From contig NZ_JADOUS010000005.1 of assembly GCF_015752045.1 (NCBI RefSeq), positions 62,001 to 126,000 on the forward strand: DNA of 64,000 nt. The letters run 5' to 3'. Under the pieces are notes generated by a model. That model was not told where the DNA came from and searched no databases. It saw only the letters and a list, made by a program, of their open reading frames with translations. This document shows, piece by piece, positions 17,623-26,461 of the stretch (within the stretch, counting starts at the first letter, position 1; each line of letters opens with the position of its first letter). The position numbers and the translations under genes were made by a program. Source of the stretch: Arthrobacter_D sp015752045 (GTDB lineage Bacteria; Actinomycetota; Actinomycetes; Actinomycetales; Micrococcaceae).

Positions 17623-18234
17623 ATGACCAGCACCGATCCGAGACGGGCCGCCGGCCGTGAATTCCGGGCCGCCCGGCGCGTCCTGCTTCCCCTCGTAGCG
17701 CTCTCCCTCGCCCTCTCCGCCTGCACCCAGGGCCCGCCAGCCGAACCCGATGAACAGGAGACCGCCGTGCAGTCCTCCACCCCCGCGCCGGACGACAGCG
17801 CGGCGCCCAGCCCGGCGCCCGGCCCGGCGACCTCCGCTCCGCCGGCGGCATCGACGCCCCCGGCCACCTCCGCGCCCTCCGGTCCGTCGGCCTCGACGAA
17901 CGCCATGCTGACCATCTCGATCCGGCAGGACGACGCCTCGGACCCCGTGCAGTACGTCCTCGAATGCGTCGACGGTACGCCCGGCCCTGCCACCACGCTT
18001 CCGGACGCCGACGCCGCATGCGCGACCCTCACGCGGATCGGCACCGCCTTCTTCACGGCTCGCCCGAACAAGGACGTGGTCTGCACCCAGCAGTCCGGCG
18101 GCCCGCAGACCGCGAGCATCACCGGCGAGCTCGACGGCACGTCCGTCCTCGCGTCCTTCGCGCTGACGGACGGCTGCCAGATCTCACGCTGGAACAGCGT
18201 GAAGGACCTGCTGGGGGCGCCCGGCGCGCAGTAG
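17623..18234 (+). CDS. Lipoprotein with an SSI-like protease-inhibitor domain
   Basis: A 203-aa protein with a lipoprotein signal: basic start, hydrophobic core, lipobox LSAC with Cys34. A ~55-residue Pro/Ala/Ser linker follows, then a ~95-residue domain. Its Cys115, 133, 154 and 185 have spacings of 18, 21 and 31, very close to the 15/21/30 of Streptomyces subtilisin inhibitor. It also shares SSI features: a DADAACATL helix and a segment after Cys3 where the reactive bond lies (here CTQQ, so P1 would be Gln). SSI proteins block subtilisins, and an S8 protease gene lies 1.2 kb away. The assignment rests on pattern, not alignment scores. Confidence 0.72.
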   Translation: MTSTDPRRAAGREFRAARRVLLPLVALSLALSACTQGPPAEPDEQETAVQSSTPAPDDSAAPSPAPGPATSAPPAASTPPATSAPSGPSASTNAMLTISIRQDDASDPVQYVLECVDGTPGPATTLPDADAACATLTRIGTAFFTARPNKDVVCTQQSGGPQTASITGELDGTSVLASFALTDGCQISRWNSVKDLLGAPGAQ

Positions 18235-18279
18235 GCGGGCGTGCCGATCCCGCCGCACGGGCCTGCGGGGAATCCCCGC

Positions 18280-18379
18280 TAGACTTGGACCGCAAGCTCG
18301 CGGAGCGCCGGTATCAACCCAGATGCGGCGTGAGACGGCACTTCCGGGCTACTGCATTTAATGCTGGAACCCCCAGCAC
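18280..18379 (+). promoter_or_regulatory. Putative purSQL promoter and leader
   Basis: TAGACT at 18280-18285 fits an actinobacterial -10 box. The ~115-nt leader before purS contains a small perfect hairpin (TGCTGG-N5-CCAGCA, 18363-18379) just upstream of the AGGAG site. No known riboswitch family was recognised here. Confidence 0.4.
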
Positions 18380-18406
18380 TTGCCGCTCACGCACAGGAGT
18401 TGCCGG

Positions 18407-18667
18407 ATGCCCCGGATCGTTGTCGACGTCATGCCCAAGCCCGAGATCCTCGACCCGCAGGGTAAGGCGATCGCCGGAGCGCTCCCCCGGATCGGCCTCA
18501 CCGGTTTCGCCGGGGTCCGCCAGGGCAAGCGTTTCGAACTGACCGTGGACGGTGACGTCACGGAGGAGATCCTCGAGCAGGCCCGCCACGCCGCGACCAC
18601 GCTGCTGTCCAACCCGGTCATCGAGGACGTCACGCGCGTGGAGGTCATCGAGGAGGACGGCCAGTGA
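18407..18667 (+). CDS. purS: Phosphoribosylformylglycinamidine synthase subunit PurS
   Basis: An 86-aa small subunit of the three-part FGAM synthase (PurS-PurQ-PurL) of purine synthesis; it bridges the glutaminase and the synthetase for ammonia transfer. The family fold is evident from MPRIVVDVMPKPEILDPQGKA and the GFAGVRQGKRFEL segment. AGGAG lies 8 nt upstream of ATG. Its TGA overlaps the purQ GTG by 4 nt. Confidence 0.96.
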   Translation: MPRIVVDVMPKPEILDPQGKAIAGALPRIGLTGFAGVRQGKRFELTVDGDVTEEILEQARHAATTLLSNPVIEDVTRVEVIEEDGQ

Positions 18668-19461
18668 CCGCCTCCAACCTCGAGACCCCGCTCATCGGCG
18701 GCACCCGGCCCGCCGCAGCCGCCAGCGGTGACCGCGCGCTCGACGGCGTGAGGGTCGGCGTCGTCACGTTCCCCGGCTCGCTCGACGACCGCGACGCCGT
18801 CCGCGCCGTCCGCCTCGCCGGCGGCAGCGCCACCCAGCTGTGGCACGGTGACCACGACCTGCAGGGCGTCGACGCCGTCATCATCCCCGGCGGCTTCTCC
18901 TACGGCGACTACCTCCGCGCCGGCGCCATCTCCCGCTTCGCACCGCTCATGGAGCAGATCACGGCGGCCGCCTCGGGCGGGGCGGACGCCCTCCCGGTCC
19001 TCGGTATCTGCAACGGGTTCCAGGTCCTCACGGAGGCGCACCTGCTGCCCGGCTCCATGATCAAGAACAACCACCTGCACTTCATCTGCCGCGACCAGCG
19101 CCTGCGCGTCGAGAACGCCGACACCTTCTGGACCTCGGACTACGCGGACGGCGAGGAGATCGTCATCCCGCTCAAGAACCAGGACGGACAGTTCGTCGCC
19201 GACAACCGGACCCTCGACGAACTCGAGGGAGAGGGCCGCGTGGTCTTCCGCTACGTCGGCGGCAATCCCAACGGCTCACGCCGCGACATCGCCGGCATCT
19301 CGAACATCGCGGGCAACGTCGTCGGACTCATGCCGCATCCCGAGCACGCGGTCGAGGCCGGGTTCGGCCCGGACTCCTCGGCGCGCGGCGCCGTCGAGGT
19401 CCGCGGTGGCACCGACGGGCTCGGCATCTTCACCTCGGTACTCAAGAAACTGGTGGGCTAA
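18664..19461 (+). CDS. purQ: Phosphoribosylformylglycinamidine synthase subunit PurQ (glutaminase)
   Basis: A 265-aa class I glutamine amidotransferase supplying ammonia to PurL. The nucleophile Cys lies in VLGICNGFQ, and the His/Glu pair in LMPHPEHAVEA. The N-terminus carries about 28 residues (Thr/Ala-rich) before the usual start VGVVTFPGS. An internal in-frame GTG at 18748 would remove them but has no Shine-Dalgarno, so I keep the overlapping GTG at 18664. The protein is longer than most PurQ (~220-235 aa). Confidence 0.95.
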   Translation: MTASNLETPLIGGTRPAAAASGDRALDGVRVGVVTFPGSLDDRDAVRAVRLAGGSATQLWHGDHDLQGVDAVIIPGGFSYGDYLRAGAISRFAPLMEQITAAASGGADALPVLGICNGFQVLTEAHLLPGSMIKNNHLHFICRDQRLRVENADTFWTSDYADGEEIVIPLKNQDGQFVADNRTLDELEGEGRVVFRYVGGNPNGSRRDIAGISNIAGNVVGLMPHPEHAVEAGFGPDSSARGAVEVRGGTDGLGIFTSVLKKLVG

Positions 19462-21762
19462 GTGACTGCAGGAACAACGTCCCGGGCGTTCAACATCGAC
19501 ACCGTCGCGAACGCGGAGGCCACCCCCGGCCAGGCGCTCCCCTGGGCGGAGCTCGGGCTCAAGGAGAACGAGTACCGGCGTGTCGAGGAGATCCTCGGGC
19601 GCAGGCCCACCGGCGCCGAACTCGCCATGTACTCGGTGATGTGGAGCGAGCACTGCTCCTACAAGTCCTCCAAGGTGCACCTGCGCCAGTTCGGCGAGAA
19701 GGTCACCGACGCCATGAAGGAACACCTCCTCGTGGGGATCGGCGAGAACGCCGGCGTCGTCGACATCGGCGACGGCTGGGCCGTGACCTTCAAGGTGGAG
19801 AGCCACAACCACCCGTCCTTCGTGGAGCCCTACCAGGGCGCGGCCACGGGTGTGGGCGGGATCGTCCGCGACATCATCTCCATGGGCGCCCGCCCGGTCG
19901 CCGTCATGGATCCGCTGCGCTTCGGCGCGATCGACCACCCCGACACCGCGCGCCTCGTGCACGGGATCGTCGCGGGCATCGGCGGCTACGGGAACTCCCT
20001 CGGGCTGCCGAACATCGGCGGCGAGGTCGTCTTCGACGCCGTCTACCAGGGCAACCCGCTGGTCAACGCCCTCGCGGTCGGCGTGCTGCGGCACGAGGAC
20101 ATCCGCCTCGCCAATGCCTCCGGCGCCGGCAACAGGGTGGTCCTCTTCGGTGCCCGCACGGGCGGCGACGGCATCGGCGGTGCCTCCGTGCTGGCCTCCG
20201 AATCCTTCGACTCCTCGAAGCCGTCCAAGCGCCCCGCCGTCCAGGTGGGCGACCCGTTCGCGGAGAAGGTCCTCATCGAGTGCTGCCTCGAGCTGTTCAA
20301 GGCCTCCGTGGTCGAGGGCATCCAGGACCTCGGCGCGGCGGGCATCTCCTGCGCGACGTCGGAGCTCGCCTCCAACGGCGACGGCGGCATGCACGTGGAG
20401 CTCACCAACGTGCTGCTCCGCGACCCGTCGCTCACGCCGGGCGAGATCCTGATGTCGGAGTCGCAGGAACGCATGATGGCGGTCGTGACGCCCGAGAACG
20501 TGGAGGCGTTCGAGGCGATCATGGACAAGTGGGCCGTGGAATTCTCGTGGCTGGGCGAGGTCACCGACACCGGCCGGCTCATCATCGAATGGGACGGCGA
20601 GAAGATCGTCGACGTCGACCCGCGGACCGTCGCGCACGAGGGCCCCGTCTATGAGCGCCCCTACCACCGGCCCGAGTGGCTCGACGGCGTCCAGGCGGAT
20701 GCCTTCGCCGCCTCCGCTGCCGCCGAGCGTCCCGCCGACCTGCGCGAGGCCGTCCTGGAACTCATGGCATCCCCCAACATGTGCGCGAAGAACTGGGTCA
20801 CCGACCAGTTCGACCGGTACGTCCAGGGCAACACCGCCCTCGCCATGCCCGACGACGCCGGCGTGGTCCGGGTCGACGAGGAGACCGGCCTCGGGGTCGC
20901 CATCTCGACCGATGCGAACGGCCGCTACTCCTTCCTGAACCCCTACGAGGGGGCGCGCCTGGCGCTCGCCGAGGCGTACCGGAACGTGGCGACGTCGGGC
21001 GCCGAGCCGCTCGCCGTCACCGACTGCCTGAACTTCGGCTCCCCCGAGGACCCCGAGGTCATGTGGCAGTTCGCCGAGACCGTCCGCGGCCTCGCCGACG
21101 CCTGCCAGGAGCTCGGCGTTCCCGTGACCGGCGGCAACGTCTCGCTGTACAACCAGACCGGCGGCGTCGCCATCCACCCCACCCCCGTGGTCGGCGTGCT
21201 CGGCGTGTTCGACGACGTGGCCCGGCGCACGCCGTCGGGCTGGCGTGAGGACGGACAGGCCATCTACCTGCTGGGCACGACGGCGGACGAGCTGGACGGC
21301 TCCGAGTGGGCCAACCTGCGCGGACACCTCGGCGGGCAGCCGCCCGCGCTGGACCTCGCGGCCGAGAAGACGCTCGCGGCGATCCTCGTCAACTGCTCGC
21401 GGGACGGCATGATCGACGGCGCGCACGACCTCTCCGAGGGTGGCCTCGCGGCCGTCCTGAGCGAGATGGCGCTGCGCTTCGGCGTGGGTGCGCGGATCGG
21501 GCTCGACGAGCTGTGCGAACGTGACGGCATCGACGCGTTCACCGCACTGTTCAGCGAGAGCCAGGCCCGCGCCGTCGCCGTCGTCCCCCGCTCGGAGGAG
21601 GTCCGCTTCAACGACATGTGCACGGCACGAAACTTCCCGACCCTCCGGATCGGCGTGGTGGACACGGAGAACCAGGCCCTCGACGTGCAGGGATACTTCA
21701 CCCTGCCGCTGGACCGGCTGCGCGAGGCCCACGAGGGGACGCTGCCGAAGCACTTCGGCTGA
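19462..21762 (+). CDS. purL: Phosphoribosylformylglycinamidine synthase subunit PurL
   Basis: A 766-aa small-type PurL that converts FGAR to FGAM with ATP and ammonia from PurQ. It has the two AIRS-like halves: the first with WSEHCSYKSSK and the Mg/ATP segment VKVESHNHPS-type (FKVESHNHPSF), the second with the glycine-rich GGNVSLYNQ and the DLSEGGLA motif. The GTG start follows the purQ TAA directly (0 nt), and a terminator hairpin follows, so purS-purQ-purL form one operon. Confidence 0.97.
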   Translation: MTAGTTSRAFNIDTVANAEATPGQALPWAELGLKENEYRRVEEILGRRPTGAELAMYSVMWSEHCSYKSSKVHLRQFGEKVTDAMKEHLLVGIGENAGVVDIGDGWAVTFKVESHNHPSFVEPYQGAATGVGGIVRDIISMGARPVAVMDPLRFGAIDHPDTARLVHGIVAGIGGYGNSLGLPNIGGEVVFDAVYQGNPLVNALAVGVLRHEDIRLANASGAGNRVVLFGARTGGDGIGGASVLASESFDSSKPSKRPAVQVGDPFAEKVLIECCLELFKASVVEGIQDLGAAGISCATSELASNGDGGMHVELTNVLLRDPSLTPGEILMSESQERMMAVVTPENVEAFEAIMDKWAVEFSWLGEVTDTGRLIIEWDGEKIVDVDPRTVAHEGPVYERPYHRPEWLDGVQADAFAASAAAERPADLREAVLELMASPNMCAKNWVTDQFDRYVQGNTALAMPDDAGVVRVDEETGLGVAISTDANGRYSFLNPYEGARLALAEAYRNVATSGAEPLAVTDCLNFGSPEDPEVMWQFAETVRGLADACQELGVPVTGGNVSLYNQTGGVAIHPTPVVGVLGVFDDVARRTPSGWREDGQAIYLLGTTADELDGSEWANLRGHLGGQPPALDLAAEKTLAAILVNCSRDGMIDGAHDLSEGGLAAVLSEMALRFGVGARIGLDELCERDGIDAFTALFSESQARAVAVVPRSEEVRFNDMCTARNFPTLRIGVVDTENQALDVQGYFTLPLDRLREAHEGTLPKHFG

Positions 21763-21779
21763 GCGCGTGCCGGCGGAAA

Positions 21780-21813
21780 CCGGCGTCGCGGCCGACGGGG
21801 CGCGACGCCGGTA
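21780..21813 (+). terminator. Terminator of the purSQL operon
   Basis: A perfect 12-bp inverted repeat (ACCGGCGTCGCG at 21780-21791 with its complement at 21802-21813) with a 10-nt loop, 17 nt after the purL stop and 11 nt before the stop of the convergent amidase gene. It could serve both. Confidence 0.7.
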
Positions 21814-21824
21814 GTGCTCCCCGC

Positions 21825-23228
21825 CTAGCCGAAGTGCGCCTTCGAGATCAGTCCGTGCACCCCGACCGTCCGGTCCACGACCTGCGACACCGCGAAGTCC
21901 GCCGCCGCCGAGAGGTACGCGTAGGCCACCGCGCGGTCCATACCGCGGTCCTGCTGCAGGAAGTCCAGGGCGTTGATGATGGCGCGGCGCATGGCGACGT
22001 TCAGGTCGCCCGAGACGCCACCACCGGCAAGTCCGTCCGGATCGGACAGGCCGATGGGGATCCATGCGTCCTTCGTCTCACCGAAGGGGTAGGAGTACGC
22101 GACCGAGGGAGCATCGCCCGAGCCGGGCTTGCACACCGTCAGCCGGAAGGTCCCCCGCAGCGAGCCCTCCATCGCGGTGAGGGCCACCTCGCCGTCGCCC
22201 ATGCCCATGTGCGGATCCCCGACGTAGAAGAGCGCGCCCGGAGCCTTCACCGGCAGGTAGAAGGTGGACCCCGCGCCGAGATGGCGGATGTCGATGTTGC
22301 CTCCGCCGAGCGTCGGCGGGACGGAGTTCGCCTCGGGTGCCGTGAGGCCGTCGGCGTCCGCGAAGGCGACGCCCATCATCCCCATGAAGGGCCGCAGCGG
22401 GAACCGGACGGTCATGTCACCGCTGGTCATCACGCCCTTGCCCTTCTCGATTCGCGTGAACACGGACACGTTGCCATAGTCCGAGGGGATGCCCGATGCC
22501 CGGTTGTCCGTGGCTACCGGCGGCATGACCTCCTCGAGGGTGATGCCCGCCGGGGGCGTGGGTCCGGGCTGCACCGCGAGGCCGCCCTTCCCGTGCCGGC
22601 TGGACACCACTCCCTAGGGGACCCGGGGGACCGCCTCGAGGGTCTCGATCTTCAGCACGTCGCCGGGTTCGGCGCCCTCGACGGCGATCGGACCGGTGAC
22701 GATGTGCGGGCCGTCGACGTCGAAGCGCCGTTCCGTCCGACGGTAGCCGGCGGCGATGTCGACGGCGTCCTCGAGGACCGACGACCGACCGACGCCCAGC
22801 GCGCCGAAGTACTCCAGCGGGTCGCGGCCCTGGTCCTCGAGGATGCCCTCGTGCGAGAGGGTGTCGATGGTGACCGTCCGGCCGGACCGGATCGTCATGA
22901 CGGGTGCCGCGTCCACGGTGGGCACGTAGCCCCAGAGCACCTCGTCGGGTGTGGAGGAGAGGTAATGATCGCCGCGGATCCTGCCGCGTCCCGGCTGCAG
23001 GATGTCGACGGGACCCTTCCCCGCGGACCCGTTACCCGGCGCGCCGGGGGCCCTGCCCGGTCCAGCCGGCACACGCCCGGCTCCGGGCCCGGTCGCGATC
23101 GCGGGCGGCGCACCCGCGACCGAGGCGGCGGAAAGCGCGCCGAGGGCGGCGACCGGCCCCATGAACTTCCGTCTGCCCAATCCGTCCGTCAGCACCTCGG
23201 CAGCTTCCTGCCCCACTACGTCAGCCAT
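21825..23228 (-). pseudogene. Tat-exported acetamidase/formamidase family gene interrupted by an in-frame TAG
   Basis: Two adjacent open frames in the same reading frame together make one ~466-residue FmdA/AmdA-type amidase. The first (22614-23228, 204 codons) begins with AGAGGAG six bases before ATG. It carries a twin-arginine signal (LGRRKFMG, then a hydrophobic Ala-rich stretch) and the family start (DHYLSSTPDEVLWGY, EPGDVLKIETL). It ends at VPRVP-TAG. The second resumes at once with GVVSSRHGKG and carries family segments (DPHMGMGDGEVALTAMEGS, YAYLSAAADFAVSQVVD). Only the TAG at 22614-22616 separates them. Export is odd, since most family members are cytoplasmic. It may be an inactivated gene, readthrough, or a single-base error. 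Confidence 0.85.
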
Positions 23229-23377
23229 GCTGGCTCCTCTCCGGGTCGTGGAGCTTCTCAAGCTAGCGCCGGGGCGTTACGGGCCCGTTTCAGATCCGAG
23301 ACGGCAGGAAGTCCGCTGCGGCGGGGGCGGGGGACCGACGCCGGGGGGACCGGCGCCGGTGCGAACCGGCGGGAAGG

Positions 23378-23941
23378 CTAGGAACCCGCGAGCGCCCGCG
23401 CGGCCTTCACGTACCGCGCCAGGACGTACCGCTGGGTCAGCCGGGTCACCGGTGCCATGAGCCGGAACAGGAGGCTCGCCGGCACGCTGTAGGCGGAGCA
23501 GATGAACAGCAGCCGGTTGTCTGCCGTCAGTTCGGCGTAGAACCCCTCCTCGCCCCGCACCGGGTGGCCGGGCAGCGTGCCGTAGCCGAATCCGCCGCGC
23601 TGGCCCGGGACCGCCCTGCCGGCGCCGTCGAGCTGCGGCGTCCGCGACCAGATGACCCTGCACGGAGCCTTGATCCGTGCAGGGCCGATCCCGAACCCGG
23701 AGACGACGCGGACGCCGGGCGCGGCCCGCACGGCGTCGGACTCCATGGTGAGCCCGGCCCCGCGGTGCAGCTCCCAGGCCAGGATGCCCTCCGTGAGGGC
23801 GATGAAGGCGGCCGAAGGATCCTCGGTCGCGATCTCGTGGGATTCCACCATCACGGTGTAGCCGCCGGGCCAGCCGCCCTCGAGGGACTCGGGGAAGGGC
23901 CTGTCCGTCGCGCCGCGTTCCTCGTACGTGAACTGTTCCAT
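23378..23941 (-). CDS. DUF1990 family protein
   Basis: A 187-aa protein of the DUF1990 family, small proteins of unknown function in actinobacteria and plants. Recognisable segments: FTYEERGAT at the start, EGILAWELHRGAGLTM, VVSGFGIGPARIKAPCRVIW, and FGYGTLPGHPVRGEEGFYAEL. There is no signal peptide. It stands 149 bp upstream-side of the amidase gene on the same strand, with no clear partner. Confidence 0.85.
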   Translation of the reverse strand: MEQFTYEERGATDRPFPESLEGGWPGGYTVMVESHEIATEDPSAAFIALTEGILAWELHRGAGLTMESDAVRAAPGVRVVSGFGIGPARIKAPCRVIWSRTPQLDGAGRAVPGQRGGFGYGTLPGHPVRGEEGFYAELTADNRLLFICSAYSVPASLLFRLMAPVTRLTQRYVLARYVKAARALAGS

Positions 23942-24126
23942 GCATGCCTCTTCCCTCGATGCCTCAGTGCCGGGACTCCCTGCCGAACGGGTCCGGTCCC
24001 AACCTAGTGGACCGGCAACGGACCGGCGGGCGCAGATCGACGAGCAGTGGCAGGATGGAGGTCCAGACCGGCCCGGACGCGCCTACGACGTCCGCCCCGC
24101 CGATCGGCAGGAGAGGCGGGAGCACC

Positions 24127-24969
24127 ATGGCACGAGGGACGGGCAAGTCGGGCAGGGATGCGGCAGGGAAGGCGTCGGACGCCGCGGAGGACGCCGCCAA
24201 TTCGAAAAGCTTCGAGGTCGCGGCCAGGGCCGGCTATGTGGCCGCCGGGATCCTGCACATCCTGATCGGCTTCATCGCCCTCGGCCTGGCGCGCGGCGGC
24301 TCCGGTGAAGCGGACCAGAGCGGGGCGATCGGGCAGCTGGCCGGCAGCCCCGGCGGCACGGCACTCCTGTGGTTCTGCTTCGTCGGATGCATCGCGCTCG
24401 CCCTGTTCCAGTTCAGCGAGGTGTTCTTCGGCGCTAAGGGACGCCAGGGCAAGGACAAGCTCAAGGTGCAGGCCAAGAGCGGTGGGCAAGCCGTGGTGTA
24501 CGCCGCGATCGGCGCGACCTTCGGGCGGTACGCGCTCGGCGGATCGAGCGACAGCAGCAGCAGTGCGAGCTCGCTGAGCGCCTCCCTCATGTCCAACCCG
24601 GCCGGAGCCGCGCTCCTCCTCGCCGTCGGCATCGGCATCCTCGTGGTCGGTGGATACTTCATCTACAGCGGGGCCACCCGGCATTTCCTCGAGAATCTCC
24701 AGGGCCTCCCCTCCGGACAGGCCGGCACCGCGGTCGTCGTCCTCGGCGTGGTGGGGTACATCGCCAAGGGCTTCGCCCTCGGGGTCCTGGGCGTCCTCGT
24801 CATCGTCGCCACGGTCACGAACAACCCCGAGCAGTCCACGGGGCTCGACGGCGCCCTGAAGTCCCTGCGCGACCAGCCCTTCGGCGTCTGGCTCCTCGGC
24901 GCCCTGGCCGTGGGCCTCGTGGCGTACGGCGCCTTCATGGTGGTCCGGTCGAAATACCAGCGCATGTAG
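24127..24969 (+). CDS. DUF1206 membrane protein
   Basis: A 280-aa membrane protein with three repeats of the DUF1206 unit, each with two hydrophobic helices: AGYVAAGILHILIGFIAL (about residue 35), GGQAVVYAAIGATFGRYAL (about 120) and VVVLGVVGYIAKGFALGVLG (about 205). A charged ~30-residue N-terminus precedes them. GGGAG precedes the ATG. Family function is unknown. Confidence 0.88.
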   Translation: MARGTGKSGRDAAGKASDAAEDAANSKSFEVAARAGYVAAGILHILIGFIALGLARGGSGEADQSGAIGQLAGSPGGTALLWFCFVGCIALALFQFSEVFFGAKGRQGKDKLKVQAKSGGQAVVYAAIGATFGRYALGGSSDSSSSASSLSASLMSNPAGAALLLAVGIGILVVGGYFIYSGATRHFLENLQGLPSGQAGTAVVVLGVVGYIAKGFALGVLGVLVIVATVTNNPEQSTGLDGALKSLRDQPFGVWLLGALAVGLVAYGAFMVVRSKYQRM

Positions 24970-24972
24970 GCG

Positions 24973-25389
24973 TCAGAGACCGAGCGCCGGCGCCTCCATC
25001 GCAGGACACGTGTCCATGACGACGTCGAGCCCCGCCTCCGCGGCACGGCGGGCGGCGTCCTCGTCGATCACGCCGAGCTGCAGCCACACCGCCTTCGCGC
25101 CCACCGCGATCGCCTGGTCCACGACGGCGCCCACGCGGGACGAGTTCACGAAACAGTCGACGACGTCGATCGGGCCCGGGATGTCCGCCAGCCGGGTGTA
25201 CCCCTTCTGGCCGTGGACGTCGTCGCCCTTCAGGCTCACGGGGATGATCTCCATCCCGAGGCCGTCCTGGAGGAACCGCGACACCCCGACGGCGGCACGG
25301 CGCGGATTGTTCGACAGGCCCACCACCGCCCACCGGCCGTGCCCGGTGAGGAGCCTCCTGATGACCTGCGGATCGTTCTGGTGTGCCAC
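24973..25389 (-). CDS. CoA-binding domain protein (YccU-like)
   Basis: A 138-aa protein consisting of one Rossmann-type CoA_binding_2 domain, with WAVVGLSNNPRRAAVGVSRFL near the N-terminus, then DIPGPIDVVDCFVNSSRV and KAVWLQLGVIDEDAARRAAEAGLDVVMDTCP. The Cys in the last motif is usual for the family. The biochemical role is unproven. It diverges from the SAM-riboswitch transporter operon; a paralog ends the metY operon at 33669, so a link to sulfur or acyl-CoA metabolism is plausible. Confidence 0.88.
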   Translation of the reverse strand: MAHQNDPQVIRRLLTGHGRWAVVGLSNNPRRAAVGVSRFLQDGLGMEIIPVSLKGDDVHGQKGYTRLADIPGPIDVVDCFVNSSRVGAVVDQAIAVGAKAVWLQLGVIDEDAARRAAEAGLDVVMDTCPAMEAPALGL

Positions 25390-25477
25390 GACGCCTCCCG
25401 GTGTTTCCTGCCATTGTTACAGCGTTTGTTACACGCCCCATTTTGCTCCCGCGGGACGCCGGGCGTTTCATAGGAGT

Positions 25478-25640
25478 GACCATCCCGAGCGGCTGAGAGA
25501 CCTGGATCAGTGAAGCCGCAGCAACCCTGGTCGTCCGCATCCCCCTGATGCCGGACGATATCGAGGCCCGAGCCAAGGGAACCACCGCACATGGTGGCCA
25601 AGGCTCGGTCCGTAGGGTGCTACCGCCAGGACCGATGGAG
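25478..25640 (+). ncRNA. SAM-I (S-box) riboswitch upstream of the SsuABC-like operon
   Basis: Conserved S-box core: P1 from CCATC (25480) and GATGG (25634-25638), P2 GCGGCT/AGCCGC enclosing the GAGAGA turn, GCAGCAACC, and the closing GGGTGCTACCGCCAG strand. The variable P3/P4 arms are unusually long (about 25530-25612) with nested stems. The Shine-Dalgarno GGAG (25637-25640) of the next gene overlaps the 3' strand of P1, pointing to control of translation initiation: SAM binding should shut expression off. Confidence 0.88.
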
Positions 25641-25645
25641 ACACC

Positions 25646-26461
25646 ATGACCGCACTTCTGGCACCCGGCAGCACCCACTCCCACCACAAACAGGCCCTCG
25701 GCGTCCGCTTCGCCGGGCTCGGGCGCAGCTTCGGCCCGCCCGCGAACCGCCGCACCGTCCTGCGGGACGTCACCGTGGACGTGGAACCCGGCGAGATCCT
25801 CGCCATCCTCGGCACGAGCGGCTGCGGCAAGTCGACCCTCCTGCGCGCCGCCGCCGGACTCGACATCCCCGACAGCGGCCAGGTCCTGATCGACGGCACC
25901 CCCGTGAGGGGCATCGACGAACGCTGCGCCGTCGCCTTCCAGGAACCCCGGCTGCTGCCGTGGCACACCCTGCAGGCCAATGTGGCGATCGGACTCCCGA
26001 AGTCCTCCGGCGCCAGCGCCGGCAAGGCGAAAGTCCTCGAACTGCTGAAGCTCGTGGGGCTCGACACCTTCGCGAAGCACCGTCCCCGCGAGGTGTCGGG
26101 CGGCATGGCCCAACGGACCTCGCTCGCACGTGCGCTGGCCCGCAACCCCGGTGTCCTGCTCCTCGACGAACCGTTCGGCGCACTCGACGCGCTCACCCGC
26201 ATCAGGATGCAGGACCTGCTCCTGGACATCCACCGCGCGCAGCCCACCACGGTGCTGCTGGTCACGCACGACGTCGACGAGGCTCTTCAGCTCGCCGACC
26301 GCATCCTCGTGCTCGGCCGCGCGGAGGGTGACGGGCCCGAGGGTTCCACCGTCGCCGAACTCGTCACCGTCCCCGGCGACCGCCCGCGCGACCGCAATTC
26401 GGCGGACCTCGGCGCCCTCCGCAGCACGCTGCTGTCGATGCTCGGCGTCACCGGCCACTAG
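25646..26461 (+). CDS. ABC transporter ATP-binding protein (SsuB/TauB-like)
   Basis: A 271-aa importer ATPase: Walker A LGTSGCGKST, Q-loop VAFQEPRLLPW, signature VSGGMAQRTSLAR, Walker B VLLLDEPFGALDAL, and the switch His in LLVTHDVDEAL. The Q-loop and signature wording is typical of the nitrate/sulfonate/taurine/bicarbonate subfamily. The SAM riboswitch ends 5 nt before the ATG, so the likely substrate is a sulfur source (sulfonate or methionine-related), not nitrate. Confidence 0.9.
   Translation: MTALLAPGSTHSHHKQALGVRFAGLGRSFGPPANRRTVLRDVTVDVEPGEILAILGTSGCGKSTLLRAAAGLDIPDSGQVLIDGTPVRGIDERCAVAFQEPRLLPWHTLQANVAIGLPKSSGASAGKAKVLELLKLVGLDTFAKHRPREVSGGMAQRTSLARALARNPGVLLLDEPFGALDALTRIRMQDLLLDIHRAQPTTVLLVTHDVDEALQLADRILVLGRAEGDGPEGSTVAELVTVPGDRPRDRNSADLGALRSTLLSMLGVTGH

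Noticed and set aside
19276..22065. 929-codon minus-strand frame opposite purL and purQ
   Set aside because: GC-rich third positions create long antisense frames. The sense strand carries purQ and purL, and the antisense product shows no family features.
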